In this document: in pieces, positions 13,096 through 25,008 of the stretch
Numbering within the stretch: position 1 is the first letter of the stretch
Layout: each line of letters starts with the position of its first letter
Assembly: GCF_958979055.1 (NCBI RefSeq)
Contig: NC_084892.1
Span: forward strand, 2,807,501 to 2,871,500
DNA length: 64,000 nucleotides
Source: Alnus glutinosa
Lineage: Eukaryota > Streptophyta > Magnoliopsida > Fagales > Betulaceae
Reading direction: 5' to 3'
The notes under the pieces: generated by a model
What the model was told of the DNA's origin: nothing
Databases searched by the model: none
The model's input: only the letters and a program-made list of their open reading frames with translations
Position numbers and translations under genes: made by a program

Positions 13096-13323
13096 TATTG
13101 AGCTACACGTGTTATTTGAGCTGTATAACTGTATTTAGAACATGTGTTTATTGAGCTGTATTTAGTTGGTTAGATGTCAATTAGCTCGCTTGTTGAGCTT
13201 TAGATTTAGTTAGTTTCTTTATGCTGAAACTGCAGCTTGTATAAATACTTTCTGTAAAGCTTCCTTTATTCATTCAATACAATTTGAGCAAATTCCAAAT
13301 ATTCTCTGTTTTCATTTATAATA
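13096..13323 (+). repeat. 3' LTR of the Copia element
   Basis: It follows the poly-G polypurine tract directly, ends in ATAATA, and is then followed by the 3' copy of the TTTTA target duplication. Confidence 0.9.
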
Positions 13324-13331
13324 TTTTATAT

Positions 13332-15420
13332 GTCTATTAGCTAAACCTCATAAACATTAGAGAGACACAGAATCCTGCTTGCATAGCTTATGTAAATGAA
13401 TAGAGAATCAACACATCCTGCAACCACAAAATCAAATACGAGCAATGAAATATATGCACTAAAATCAGAACTAAGGGAAAATATATACCATTTATTAACT
13501 GGTGGCCAATTTCAAAAAATTTATCCCCCTAGACAATTTATTTATTTATTTGTTTGTACTTTGGCAACAGAAGTTTGGATATTTCTCGTTGTGGTCTGCA
13601 GAGAGATTACCAACAAAATTATAAACGTTAAACATATCTGCAACATCAGCAAAGTGATGTGATGTACCAAATAAATTTGAAACCATTGGATTGAAAAGTA
13701 ACAACAATACAATACAATACAACGAGTTGTATGAAGACAATAAGATATTTGACGTAGCAATTACTGGGCAATAGAGTGAAGAAAAAGTGGACAGTTGGGA
13801 ATCCGAAGGGAGATCTCTATGATTCTCTGGGCGGCTGCTAAACAGATGTGCTGAGGTGGGGGCTAAACGGAGGAGAAGAGACAATAACGAGGGGATCGGA
13901 TGGACACGATTACTTCTGATGGTTTATGCATCATACATCAAAATTCACTTTATTTAGTTTAACTAATGAATTTTAAAAGGCATCATACATCCGATTATCT
14001 ATTCTTAACTCTATATTATTTCTTTATTCTTTTTTTTTTATTATTATTTTTTTAAAGATCATATTTGGTCATATTTGTTAACGGTTGGTTTGTTAAAACG
14101 TTTATTTTTTTAACGCAAATTTTCTACGTGGAGGGAAAAGAAAGAAAATATGCGCAGAACGTGGAGGGAAAAGGAAGAAAAAAAGCGCAGAAAGTGGAGA
14201 TAAACAATAAAAAAAGATAGATATGTGAAATGTGTTAACAATATTAAGTAAAATCTATTTTAGAGTTTGAAGAGATAAGCCGATAAAGTCTATTTTTAAC
14301 ACTATTGTTTATCTATTCTAGCTTAAAGTTACTAATAGATAATTTATTGGGAATGCTCTTACGTCTTTAGGGATGGAGGGAAGTGGGGGCTGGCAGGTGC
14401 CATGCCCCCACCCCCCCCCCCCCCCCCCCCCCCCCCCGCGATTTCCTAAAAAAAAAATTTATAAGGTGGGAAAAAAAAATTTAAAAAATTTAAAAGTATA
14501 AGATTAAAAATAAAAATCTAGCATATTGGCCCTTACCAAAATTTTTTTTTGGTCACTGGCCCCTGCCCATAAGATTTTTTGGCTCCGTCCATGTAATAAT
14601 CGCTTACTAATTTATAATTGCCCTAAACCACTCTTGACCGCTAGTGGTTTTACTAATAGGTGAAGATCGTTACTAACCGCTAATAGCCTACTTACATATA
14701 TACACACACATTACATCCGAGAAGGAAAAAGAAAAAAAGAAAAAAAAAGGGTCCTATAATCTAACAACCCAAAAATAGACAAATAATAATAATAATAAAT
14801 AAAAACCTAAATTTAAAAACGATTATAGTTTAAATAACCGATAACCGTATAAGACGAAATGATTGTGATAAAAAAATAATAATAATAATAACCGCTTAAG
14901 TCTATTATAGTTACAGTTAGAGACAATAAGCATCAATAGTGACCAACTTTAACCCCAGTGCATCTCCAACAGAGTAGTTGAAAAGTTCATAATGAGCTCT
15001 CTTTTTTTTTTCTTTTTTTTCTTTTTTTCCATCAAATTAGCTTCAGAGTATGTAAAATATATGTTTTTGCTAAGTGAATAGCAATAAGTTGTTACTCATT
15101 TTTGCCCAATTTTCCAGTTTTTTAATATTTATTTTTTCTATCTCACACTCTCTAAAAATAATATTTAAATAAAATAAAAAAATTTACTGGAGTTTGTATG
15201 AAACAATAAATAAGTAAAAATAAAAAATTTACTTTTAATTAGGTAAAATACCTCCGGTTGCTGGAGATGCTCGGTAGGAGTTGGGCCGACCGTCACAGGA
15301 ACACACAACGAAGGAGTCGAAGGACACAAACCAAAGCTAAAACGTTGACCATATTAAAATAGTAGCCACCAAAAAAAACACCTCGTTACACAACCTCTTT
15401 ACCGTCCACCACACTCAGAG
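13332..15420. other. Gene-free DNA between the Copia element and the hydrolase gene
   Basis: No confident gene. On the minus strand, 13546-13884 looks like the 5' end of a gene (CT-rich leader, a 112-codon frame, acceptor-like pyrimidine-AG sites) but has no recognised domain. A block at about 14362-14592 runs from GGGATGGAGG to GGCTCCGTCC, a motif common in plant repeats, and contains a 27-C run (14411-14437). Simple repeats of AAT and T/C runs make up much of the rest. Confidence 0.5.
14957..15274. mobile_element. MITE with GCATCTCCA termini
   Basis: The left end contains GCATCTCCAACAG (from about 14960) and the right end TTGCTGGAGATGC (15258-15270), which are near-perfect reverse complements. 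The about 318-bp AT-rich interior codes for nothing. GAGCATCTCCAAC ends are typical of small plant MITEs, often of the PIF/Harbinger group; the target duplication is not clear here, so the family is inferred. Confidence 0.55.
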
Positions 15421-15500
15421 TCTCAGATCTCTCTCTCTCCGAGTCTTTGAACTTTTGGGTGGTCTTGTTGTCAGGTTTAGGTGGGTATTGTGTGGGGGAA

Positions 15501-18500
15501 ATGGCGGGAGGAGTGAACAGGAAGATATCGGCGGCATCAGCCAGAGCTCACACCAGGAAAGCTAGGCAAAAGGGTTCCTTTCAGCTTCCCTCAGGTGGGT
15601 TTTCTTTCTTTTTCTTTTTCATTTGATCAGATGCTGTGGAAGTTTTCATTTTGCCTTATTTTTATCGCGCATCCATCGGAACCATGACATTGCCTTTATC
15701 TGGGTCGCTGTTCAACATTTGTCATTTCAGAATTCAGAAACATAGGATACAGCAGAAATTAGATTTTACCTTTAATATATCTACAATTTGTCTATATAAT
15801 TGATCGTAGATTAATGCGAATTTGACTGCATCAACTGGAATTCCATGGAAATCGTTTTCAAGTTGGTTCTTTAAGTTAAGAGTGTTGGAATTATTTATTT
15901 TTATTCGTAATTTACTTTTTGGTGTAAATTGGCATCTATGTGATGTGAAGAGAAGTTTTTTGTTTGAATTTTTTTTTTTTTTTAACTTTCAATCCTTAGG
16001 TATTTGTGCATAGTTGTTTTTTTGATGAAAATTTGTGCATAGTTGTTAGGATCTTAACACCACACGATTCACTTTTTTAACCAGTTCGATACCTATACGA
16101 GAATACACTGTAGTGGGTTTGATACCCCACTTCTTGTCCATCCCACTATAATATACCACCTCTTACCAATGAGCTCTTGCTCGAATTCTACTTCCTCTCC
16201 CACTGAGAATGAGGTGGAGGGTCAGGTCGTGAGTTCAAATTTCACTTGATGTGTAACCTAGCTACTGATCAAAACATATATTTTATGTCACTTCTAATTT
16301 TTTATGAACCCAATAGATCACAAACTCTTGCTTGGTGAAATAGAATGTTTTTTCAATAAGCTGGCACTGGCATTCTTTGAATTTGTACTAGTGAAACCAT
16401 GTCCACAACCGGAGAATGGGTTTCAAGGCAACCAAACTTCTGAATAAATATTATGCAGAATATGCATGTCTTTTATACAGATTTTGTGCTCAATCCATGG
16501 AGTTTAATTAGGTTCATTAAATATATATTTTTTTCTCCCCAAATCTGGTAAAAAATGGCTCAACTTTTTATCCAGTCAGTCTATTGCATCTTAATTAAAG
16601 CTCAAAATTTTTCAGGGTTGTTAAAGAAAACAGTTGTTTTGCTTTTTGTGGGGTTTCTGGCATGGGCTTATAAGGCAATCCAACCTCCTCCACCCCAGAT
16701 ATGTGGTTCTCCAGATGGTCCCCCTGTTACAGCACCAAGAATCAAACTTAGTGATGGAAGGCATTTGGCCTACAAAGAACATGGTATGCCTAAAGAAATG
16801 GCCAACTATAAAATTGTCTACGTCCATGGTTTTGATTCTTGCAGGCATGATGCTGCTGTCGCTGAAAATCTATCTCCGGTACTTCACTTTGGTTTATTTT
16901 ATTTCTCTCTTTTGGACTGATTTTAAGCATTTAAATGTTATTACTCGAGTTAGCATCATTTGAATCAATGGTGGGTACTTCCAGGAAATTGTTGAAGAGT
17001 TAGGGGTCTACGTTGTATCTTTTGACAGACCTGGTTATGGGGAGAGTGATCCTAATCCAAAGAAAACAGTGAAGAGCATGGCTTTGGATATAGAAGAGCT
17101 TGCTGATCAATTGGGACTTGGATCCAAATTCTATGTATTGGGTTTATCCATGGGTGGGCAAGTGATTTGGAGTTGCCTCAAGTACATCCCTCACAGGTAT
17201 GATTTGCCTCTGTATAAATAAATGTGAGAAAAGAGGAAAACAAAAAATTGAATGGCTGCATTTGTTTTTGTGCCTGGACATGTGTGTGAGAGAGAGAATT
17301 TTCTGCCACCTTTTTTGCTTCCCTCTTATGTGAGGGACAATTGTAACACTGACAGGCTAGCAGGGGCAGGACTGTTAGCTCCAGTAATTAACTATTGGTG
17401 GCCTGGTTTTCCTGCAAACTTATCTACTGAAGCCTACCACCTACAGTTCCGGCAAGATCAATGGACACTTCGTGTTGCTCACTACACACCCTGGCTTACC
17501 TATTGGTGGAACACACAAAAATGGTTCCCCGCTTCTAGCGTAGCAGCTCAGAGTCCTGATATTCTTTCTCCCCAAGACAAAGAGCTCTTGCGCAAGCTGT
17601 CTGACAGGAAAAACTATGTGGTTAGCATCTAACTTTTCTGGAAATTTCTGTGAATTAATTTTCTTTATTTGAAAGGATCTTAATTCTTTGAAGTTTCTTT
17701 ATTTGAAAGGATCTTAATTCTTTGAAGGGCATTAAGAAAAACCAATAAGTAGTTGATTTGAAAAATGATATCGGTTAACTGATTGTATATGGCTTGTATT
17801 TTGCGGAAGTGAATGCTGTTGCACAATATTATATGAGTACCACTTACTATTGGCATTATCTATGATGTAACCTCTTTCTTAAGTTGTTATAGTTTGCAAC
17901 TTCAAAAATTTTGTTTCATAAATCCAATTCTTAAACTAGGCGCATATGTGTGTGCATTCATCCAAGTGAGCAAATTTATTCACAAAGAAAATTTAGAAAA
18001 TTAATACTTATTCTGGTGCTTAAAGTTTCTGAAATTGTGTGATTATCTTGAGCTGTTCTACCATTTAAATGCAATGTAAAAATTTTAAGCTTTTCTGCTG
18101 ACAAATTTGGTTATTTAAAGACTCCAGAAAGTGTTGCCTGATTTCTGTGCATAATTAGTGCTAAAATTGTGCTGCATAGCACAAAGCTATATTGGGTTGT
18201 AAATGGCTTTGAAAGGACATCTTAAACTTGGAATATCTTATTACTTTCTATAACTTTAGCAATTTTGAGTGTGTGATTCCTAAATTTTATATGTTTGTTT
18301 AGGCTTTGTTATTCTACAATTTCATTTTATGCTTAATGGTGAACTGAATTTTGATTTTCCTACTTTACTATAAAAACATTTTGCCAAACATACTAAGACT
18401 TGTATGGTATTTGTGATAGCTTCAGTAGCTTCAATTGGTATTCCCAGTCACGGGAATTGCTAAGTTGCTATATCACTTTCTCATACTTTGACAGCATGTG

Positions 18501-20758
18501 TCTAATTAATGATTGTTATTTATGACATAGAAAAAGTGTTATTCTGAGAGTTATTTTGCTTGCATCCGTGGAAATCTTTGCTAGGCCCTCATTATAGAGA
18601 GTAGTGGTATGGAGTGATTGGTAATAGCTTTATATTGAATTTTACGAACATATGACAAGCAAAGAAAGTACTTTAGGATTGGCTTTTGACCTTCTCTGCA
18701 TAGCTTTCTTATCATCTCTTTCCAAAATTTCACAAGAAAGTACATAAAGACTGTTACAATGGTTTGATTGGGAAATTTATTTGCTGTGGAAACCAGATCT
18801 GAATTTCTCCTCCTATAAAGCCCCCTGAAATTTGGATTTTTTTCTTTCATGGACTCTAATTCTTAATGACATTCTTTTTTCGTCTCGAGAATTATGGTTC
18901 TTAATGGTTGTGAAGGACCTCTAAAATGTCCCCTTCTGAATAAATATGATCTTTGAAAGCATTATGAACATTAAGGACTGGAATGCCCCTACACTTTTTT
19001 GTAATTATATTCAAACTTTGTTGGTTTTGACGTAAAATGTTTTCAGCTGAATACATTTTCGGAAAAAAAAAAACTACTGATTTTCTGGCTATTGCCTTGA
19101 AAATATTTTCCATTGTTTGGTTCGCATTGAAAATGTGAAATTATTATCATTCAAATTTTCAAACAAAGCTTGATTAAATAGTCTTAGAGCCTTTTTATCC
19201 TCACCCAACTAAGCATACCTATATATTCCATTCCTCTTAACCATTTCATCAAACATTTTCTGAGCAGATCCAATTTTGCCGCGTTTTGCAAACATATCAA
19301 CCATAAAGTTCTCCACAAACGGATAAAAGATGCAACCAAGATAATAACATTGATCGTCATATTTATATCTTCTTTCAATCTTCTATTTCTGTAAATCACT
19401 CTATAGTGTATAGCTTTCAAAAGATTCTCAAAATTATAAAGAGAAGACGAGGCAAATGACTCGACACTACCCCAGTCAGTCACCATATGATTAGATTTCT
19501 CAGATGTTAATGGCTCAAACTCAAACCCAGCTGATCAAATCAAGCTCAAACTCAATATCTAGAACAACCGAAATGCACCATTTGGTCACATAATAGAGCA
19601 TACAAAATTCAATAAAAAATGAATCATACGAACTTTGCAGACGTACGCTCTTTCTTAGCATCTTTGAAGGTTTGAAGAGAGGAGTTGTGGGAGGAAAATG
19701 TTTTATGCCTAAAAAATGTAAACTATTTTACGAAAGACATGGAAGTGTTTTACGGTTGAGTGAAAATGTTTTACGGTTGACCAAGTTTTCCAAGTGCAAC
19801 CAATCACTGGGAAAGTGTGGACACTTGAAATACAATGTTTTATGCCTTAAAAAATGTAAACTATTTTACGAAAGACATGGATGGAAGTGTTTTACAGTTG
19901 AGTGAAAATGTTTTACGGTTGACCAAGTTTTCCAAGTGCAACCAATCACGGGGAAAGTGAGGACACTTGAAATACATGTATTACTTGTGACTGAATAATC
20001 CTTAGTTATGTCTGTATGTTACTGGTTCTACCATAGTTGCAGAATATTATAAGAGCAACCTTTGACTTTAAAAATGGAATGAGCAACCTTCTTGTATAAG
20101 GATGTGCTCCACAAATTCTGTTTCAACAATTACAGGAACAAACTTTTGAGACAAGATTAGGCTTTTCAGCTCCTTTTTCTCAGCCAAATTTAAGGCTTGG
20201 TTGATTAATTAAACCATCTTATGTGACAATTTAAAATGAAAAGTTTTTGTAAAATTAAGGCGATATCTTTTCATTTATCCAGTAGAATGTTCTACTCTCT
20301 CTTTCTCTCTCTATCTCTTTTTTTTTTTTTTCTTTTTTTTTTCTTTTTATCATTTTTATTGGGTGATTTATATGAATTTAAAACCATATATTCATGCTAT
20401 TATAATCAACCTTAATTTTACTAGAAAAATGTAATTATTTTCTAAATCTGCTCTTCCTCAGGCCCAGGTAAGACAACAAGGAGAATATGAGTCCCTCCAT
20501 CGTGACTTGATTGTTGGATTTGGGAGCTGGGAGTTCAGTCCTATGGATCTGGAAAACCCATTTGCAAACAATGAAGGTTCTGTCCACTTGTGGCATGGAG
20601 ATGAAGATTTGATTGTGCCTGTTAAGCTGCAACGATACATTGCTCAACGGCTACCATGGATTCACTATCATGAATTGCCAGGTGCTGGGCACCTTTTGCC
20701 CCACACCGATGGCATATGCAATACTATCATTAAGGCAATGTTGCTCGGGGAGAAGTAG
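15501..20758 (+). CDS. Alpha/beta hydrolase superfamily protein, N-terminal membrane anchor
   Basis: Five coding exons, 15501-15594, 16616-16878, 16985-17196, 17356-17620 and 20462-20758, join in frame to 376 codons plus stop, all with GT-AG introns. After a basic N-terminus (residues 1-32) there is one hydrophobic segment (VVLLFVGFLAWAYKAI), then the hydrolase fold: VYVHGF near the oxyanion site, the nucleophile elbow GLSMGGQ with Ser174, an acid in HGDEDLIVP (Asp327) and His355 in GAGHLLPH. The triad is complete, so it should be an active serine hydrolase on an unknown ester or amide. Length and layout fit plant membrane-anchored alpha/beta hydrolases such as the Arabidopsis At5g22460 group (from memory). 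Intron 4 is 2.8 kb and carries tandem repeats. The start is the first ATG after a CT-rich leader (about 15425-15440). Confidence 0.9.
16140..16275 (+). mobile_element. Possible tRNA-type SINE remnant in intron 1
   Basis: The stretch containing GAGCTCTTGCTCGAATTC, GGTGGAGGGTCAGGTCGTG and AGTTCAAATTTC resembles plant SINE heads, where the last motif is a degenerate B box. No A tail or target duplication is clear. Recognition is by resemblance only. Confidence 0.35.
17660..17727 (+). repeat. 34-bp perfect tandem duplication in intron 4
   Basis: A unit containing TTTGAAAGGATCTTAATTC occurs twice, 17660-17693 and 17694-17727, without change, so it is recent. Confidence 0.9.
19697..19975 (+). repeat. 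Tandem duplication of about 137 bp in intron 4
   Basis: Two copies (from about 19697 and 19834) share ATGTAAACTATTTTACGAAA, GTTTTACGGTTGACCAAG and TTCCAAGTGCAACCAATCAC, with small insertions in copy 2. The sequence resembles TTTTCCGTAAAT-type plant MITEs such as the one at 50940-51706. More degenerate relatives lie at about 19010-19170. Confidence 0.85.
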
Positions 20759-22710
20759 TCTTCCACATGTGATGGGCTACCCCAGGTCAATTGCTCTGAG
20801 CCTTTCATTCTTCTGCTGATGTGGAAACATTAGATTTCTTTTGATCATTTTGATTTGCCTGATGAGTTTAAGTACCAGATATTAGTATTTCTATATACTG
20901 TTGGGTAATAATGCAGTTGCCACTTCGGGACTGAATTGAAAGTAATGTGATTCTGTGTCACTCGATGGTCAGGTAGTTAACATCTATAGGATCATTACTG
21001 TTGATTAGACCAACTGAGAAAATATGGGCTTTTATGTGTATGTTAAGTGGAGAAAGTTTCATATATTCTTTTCAACATAAAGGCGAGGTTCAAGATGGTG
21101 GTGGCTCTAGCCACCCCCTATGGCCAACCAGGGGGTGGCTGAACCACGTCCGGTGGCTATGGGGTGGCTCGTATCTGCTCAATGCATGGGGTGCATGTTT
21201 AGTGCATGGTGTGATGGGGAAAGTACTATACAAATTCCCATATTATCCGATTAAGTTTGCTTTATGGCTTGGCATGAACATAATGTTTATAGATGGGTTA
21301 TGCACATGAAAATTATATGGCTTCAACTTGCTTCTTTTTATGGGCCACTGGAATAATGTGTCATTGGCTGCCATTATTTGTGATATGCCCCACTCAAGAT
21401 GATGAATCTGTAAGAAAATTATAGACAACTTATAAGGATGTATTCTCTATTTCCTTGATGGGACTTGGTTCTATGGGACTAGTATTTCCTTCCCTATCTC
21501 ATAAATTTAGTAATAAACAAAAACGGATCCTTGGAAAGGCGGTGATCTTGTTTGATCATCTCATACAATGGATTAAGTATGAGATCAGATTGGAGATGCC
21601 CAGGAAATGATAGTCATCTGTATGATCTTGAATCATTCGATGAGATCTTTTCTAATGTCCTTATTCTGAATTCTGCTCTGAAAAAAACATAAGAAAATAC
21701 GGGTTCTACCGCTTTTACTACAACTCCCATACAAACTCACCTGATAGTCCAAATTTTATAGAAATGAGTTTTATTTAGATTGTTATGTAGCAGTCCACAT
21801 TTTTTCGGTTGTTATGGTAAGTGCTACGTGAACTGTTGCTTGTGTTGAACATAGCAGCACTTCTCTCTCCCCCTCTTGTGAAAATTCCTTAACTAACTGA
21901 AGCTTCCAGCTACGGCATCTCTTCAACTGTCACAGAAGTAGTTTGTTTTTGCGGTGTGTGTCACAGTGCGAAAGAAAGTGTGCGCCTTATGGGTGTAGAA
22001 TAGATGTTTGGTGTAATGCGTGAGAGGTGTTCAGCCACTTGTCTTGTGGGTTGGGCAATTTTAGTAGTTTGTCATCTAGCGACTGCTTTTTGAGTACTTT
22101 TCAAGTGTGGTGTGAGCATCGAGTCTTTCTTTGTGTGCATTAATGTGTTAGTAGTTCAGTAAAACTTTTTATTACCATTTTAATAATAGTGAAAAGAAAT
22201 TGTTTGACTTTATTTTTAAATTTTGCCTCCTATGAACTAAAATTCTAGCTCCACCATTAGTTCACGTTAGTTTGTAAACGTATTAAGTATCATGTGAACT
22301 GTTATGTGACATGTGACTGTCTATATTTTACTAGCTGACGTGGCAAGTGCCGGGTAGATTGCTCTGTCGGTTTGCAATGGACTAATGGTAAAAGTTATAG
22401 TTCTCCTGGCAACACTAAAAAAACATAAATTCAATCGGGAACACAACAATTGGATATGCTAATAAGTATGATGTCTGAACTTTTATTTTCCAAATTGGGA
22501 TTCCTTGATGGCCACTACTGAACCAAATATTGATATTCTCGTTTAGTCGGAAATCAAGAGGACGAGGCTAACTTTTAATCAATCAAAATTCAGTTCCATT
22601 AATAACAATGTTGTAAAGTAGGAAAAAAAAAAAAAATCCCACCTTGTTGGGAAACAATTCACTATGGAACAATTTAAAGGAATAGGATCCTTTTCATGGA
22701 GACATCCATT
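20759..22710. other. Hydrolase 3' UTR and gene-free DNA
   Basis: The first few hundred bases are probably 3' UTR. At about 21094-21190 a GC-rich hairpin block (GGTGGCTCTAGCCACC, AGGGGGTGGCTGAACCAC) resembles a dispersed plant repeat also seen near 7150-7205 and 52200. A dispersed repeat with ACGTTAGTTTGTAAAC lies at about 22255-22345. No gene recognised. Confidence 0.5.
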
Positions 22711-22857
22711 CACTACAAAAATGCATGCATTTTGACGCGTGTCTACAGCACCCGTTACTGTAGACACGCGTCCAATTTGACACGTGTCTTTGGAGACACG
22801 TGTCTAATTGTACAGCCGTCACAAATTGACACGTGTATTTAATACACGTGTCAAACT

Positions 22858-23215
22858 ATTTTTTTTCAAATATAATTTTTTTTTAATTAAATAGAATTTC
22901 AACAATTAGACACGCGTATTAAATACACGCGTCCAATTTGACACGTGTATTTAATACACGTGTCCAATTGGACACGTGTATTAAATACACGTGTCAAATT
23001 GTTATTTTTTTCCAAATATAATTTTTTTTTAATTAAATAGAATTTCAACAATTAGACACGTGTATTAAATACACGTGTCAAACTGTTATTTTTTTTTCCA
23101 AATATAATTTTTTTTTATTAAATATAATTTCAACAATTAGACACGCGTATTAAATACACGTGTCAAACTGTTATTTTTTTCAAATTTAATTTTTTTTATT
23201 AAATAGAATTTTAAC
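22858..23215 (+). repeat. Tandem units of about 113 bp in the left arm of the CACTA-type element
   Basis: Four successive units repeat an AT spacer (CAAATATAATTTTTTTT, TAGAATTTCAACAATTAGAC) followed by an ACACG-core palindrome. Units differ by a few bases and by CGCG versus CGTG in the palindrome arms. Confidence 0.8.
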
Positions 23216-23436
23216 AATTGGGAACGCGTATTTAAATACACGTCCCGAATTGGGCACGTGTACTCAGTACACGTGCCCAATTGTTTGGTTTCTCCCGGTT
23301 AAAAGTTTATTTTTCCCGCTTATATATGTGTATATATATATATATATAATTTTTAAAATTCAAATAATATAATAATATAATAATAGATTAAATATATATA
23401 TATATATATGTACATACATTTGGGTTCCGATCTGAA

Positions 23437-23443
23437 TTCTCTC

Positions 23444-23479
<36 letters not shown>

Positions 23480-23799
23480 CGTCACAGTTTCGCCGGCCAA
23501 CGTCCGGCCACCGCGCATCAGCCCTTCCCGCCGGTGAGACGCCCTCTCTCCACCTCTCTCTGCTCGGTACAGTGTTCTCGGTCTCTCTCTCTCTACCTCT
23601 CTCTCTCTCCCTCTCTCTCTCTCTCTCTCCCTCTCCGTCACAGCCGCAGCGGCCAGCTTCCGGCCACCGCGCATCCGCCCTTCCCGCCGGTGAGCCGCCC
23701 TCTCTCCAGCTCTCTCTGCTCGGTCTCTCTCTCTATCGCTCTCTTCCTCTCTATCTCTTTCTCTCTCTCTTCCTCTCTATCTCTTTCTCTCTCTCTCTC

Positions 23800-23840
<41 letters not shown>

Positions 23841-23985
23841 CTCTCCCTATCTCTCTCTGCCTCTCTCTCAGTATCTCTATGTCTCTCTCTCTACTCTCTC
23901 TCCCTATATCTCTCTGCCTCCCTCTCTCTCTCTACTCTCTCTCCCTCCCTCTCTCTCTGGATCTCTACGTCTCTCTCTCTCGAAA
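23437..23985 (+). repeat. CT microsatellite with a duplicated GC-rich cassette
   Basis: Long (CT)n tracts enclose two copies of an about 100-bp cassette, 23479-23585 and 23635-23727, sharing CGTCACAG, CCGGCCACCGCGCATC and CCTTCCCGCCGGTGAG. Ser/Leu-rich frames across it on both strands are products of the repeat, not genes. Confidence 0.85.
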
Positions 23986-24479
23986 ATAATAAAATTTGGA
24001 AAAAAAAAAAACAAAAATTTATTAACCCAAATAAATTTAAATAAACAATAACAAAATTAAATTGAAAAAAAATTCCAAATTTGGAATTTAAATAAACAAT
24101 AACAAAATCAATTTGGATTTTTTTTTTTAAAAAAAAAACGTTTTGACACGTGTATTTAAATACACGTGTCAAACCGTTTTGACACGAATATTACAAATAC
24201 ACGTGTCAAACGGTTTGACACGTGTATTTAAATACACGTGTCAAACCGTTTGACACGTGTATTTGTATACACGTGTCAAATTTGACACGTGTATTTGTAT
24301 ACACGTGTCAAATTTGACACGTGTATTTCTGTACACGTGTCAAAATGTGCAATTAGAGTCTTGCACATCTGACACGCGTAAGACGCGTGTCAAAATACTC
24401 GTGGTAAACATTTTGACACGTGTACAGTGCCGTACACGTGTCAAAATGCACGTGGCAATTTGACAATATTTTTGTAGTG

Positions 24480-25008
24480 TATTTCATGGTCTAAATTATA
24501 TGGTGGAGAAATGCTTGGTTATACACTTTCATCCCACTCATATCTCACCCTTGTCTATGTGGATAAATAAATGTGAGAGATAGTAGAAAGAGTGTAGTGG
24601 GACCCTGATTTTTTAACATTATTGGTCCACGTAAACAATGGTAGAATAACAGTAGGATTGAAGTGTACAGCCTAGCATTTCTCTATATGATGACACGTTA
24701 TTTGAAAATTTTAAATAATGTAGTAATATATACACCATTAGATGCTGTGAAATTTAATCTGAACCATAAAATGGTGGCTCTTAATTTTAAGTGAAATGAA
24801 AAGGATCATGTTTTCAATTTAAACAAGTTGTTTCTTGAAGCAAAACACAAAATTAATGAGAGCTCAAAGTTAGAAATTTTTAAGGTAATGTGTGTTGGGG
24901 AATAAGCGTAAACATATACTTAGGAATTCTAAAAAAAGAGATCTTGATATAATATGGGACATTGTCTTAATCTAAAAACTTAAAATTAGAAGATTGAATC
25001 TAATAGTA
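24480..25008. other. Gene-free DNA
   Basis: AT-rich sequence with no gene or clear repeat seen. Confidence 0.45.

Larger units (their letters stand above)
8361..13323 (+). mobile_element. Ty1/Copia LTR retrotransposon, full length but broken
   Basis: A fossil Copia element of about 4.96 kb. LTRs of about 228 bp lie at both ends and a 5-bp target duplication (TTTTA) flanks it at 8356-8360 and 13324-13328. A tRNA-Met-type primer binding site, TGGTATCAGAGC, directly follows the 5' LTR (8589-8600), and a G-rich polypurine tract (about 13079-13095) precedes the 3' LTR. Recognisable parts in Copia order are gag (from about 8670) with a zinc knuckle near 9510-9560, protease (about 9870), integrase (about 10290-10940), reverse transcriptase with a YVDD box (about 11650-12630) and RNase H (to about 13060). 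The coding region is interrupted by roughly ten breaks, so it is dead. By eye the LTRs differ at about 11 of 225 sites, suggesting insertion a few million years ago. Confidence 0.95.
22711..24479. mobile_element. Non-autonomous CACTA-type element with palindromic subterminal arrays
   Basis: The ends are CACTACAAAAAT (22711-22722) and its reverse complement ending at 24479, the terminal signature of plant CACTA/En-Spm elements. The 3-bp target duplication is not exact (ATT left; ATT one base offset right). Between the ends lie ten palindromes on the left arm (about 22735-23280) and eight on the right (about 24143-24445), mostly GACACGTGTATTTAATACAC-type, each with one or two ACGT cores. The centre is a CT-rich microsatellite with a duplicated GC-rich cassette. 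There is no transposase. In this superfamily subterminal repeats bind transposase, the likely role of the palindromes. Confidence 0.75.

Noticed and set aside
23360-23989. Long Ser/Leu-rich and Arg/Glu-rich frames on both strands
   Set aside because: They are translations of the (CT)n microsatellite and its GC cassette, open in several frames at once.
22735-24445. CRISPR-like reading of the regularly spaced palindromes
   Set aside because: Spacers are repeats themselves, the DNA is plant nuclear, and the array sits between CACTA-type ends.
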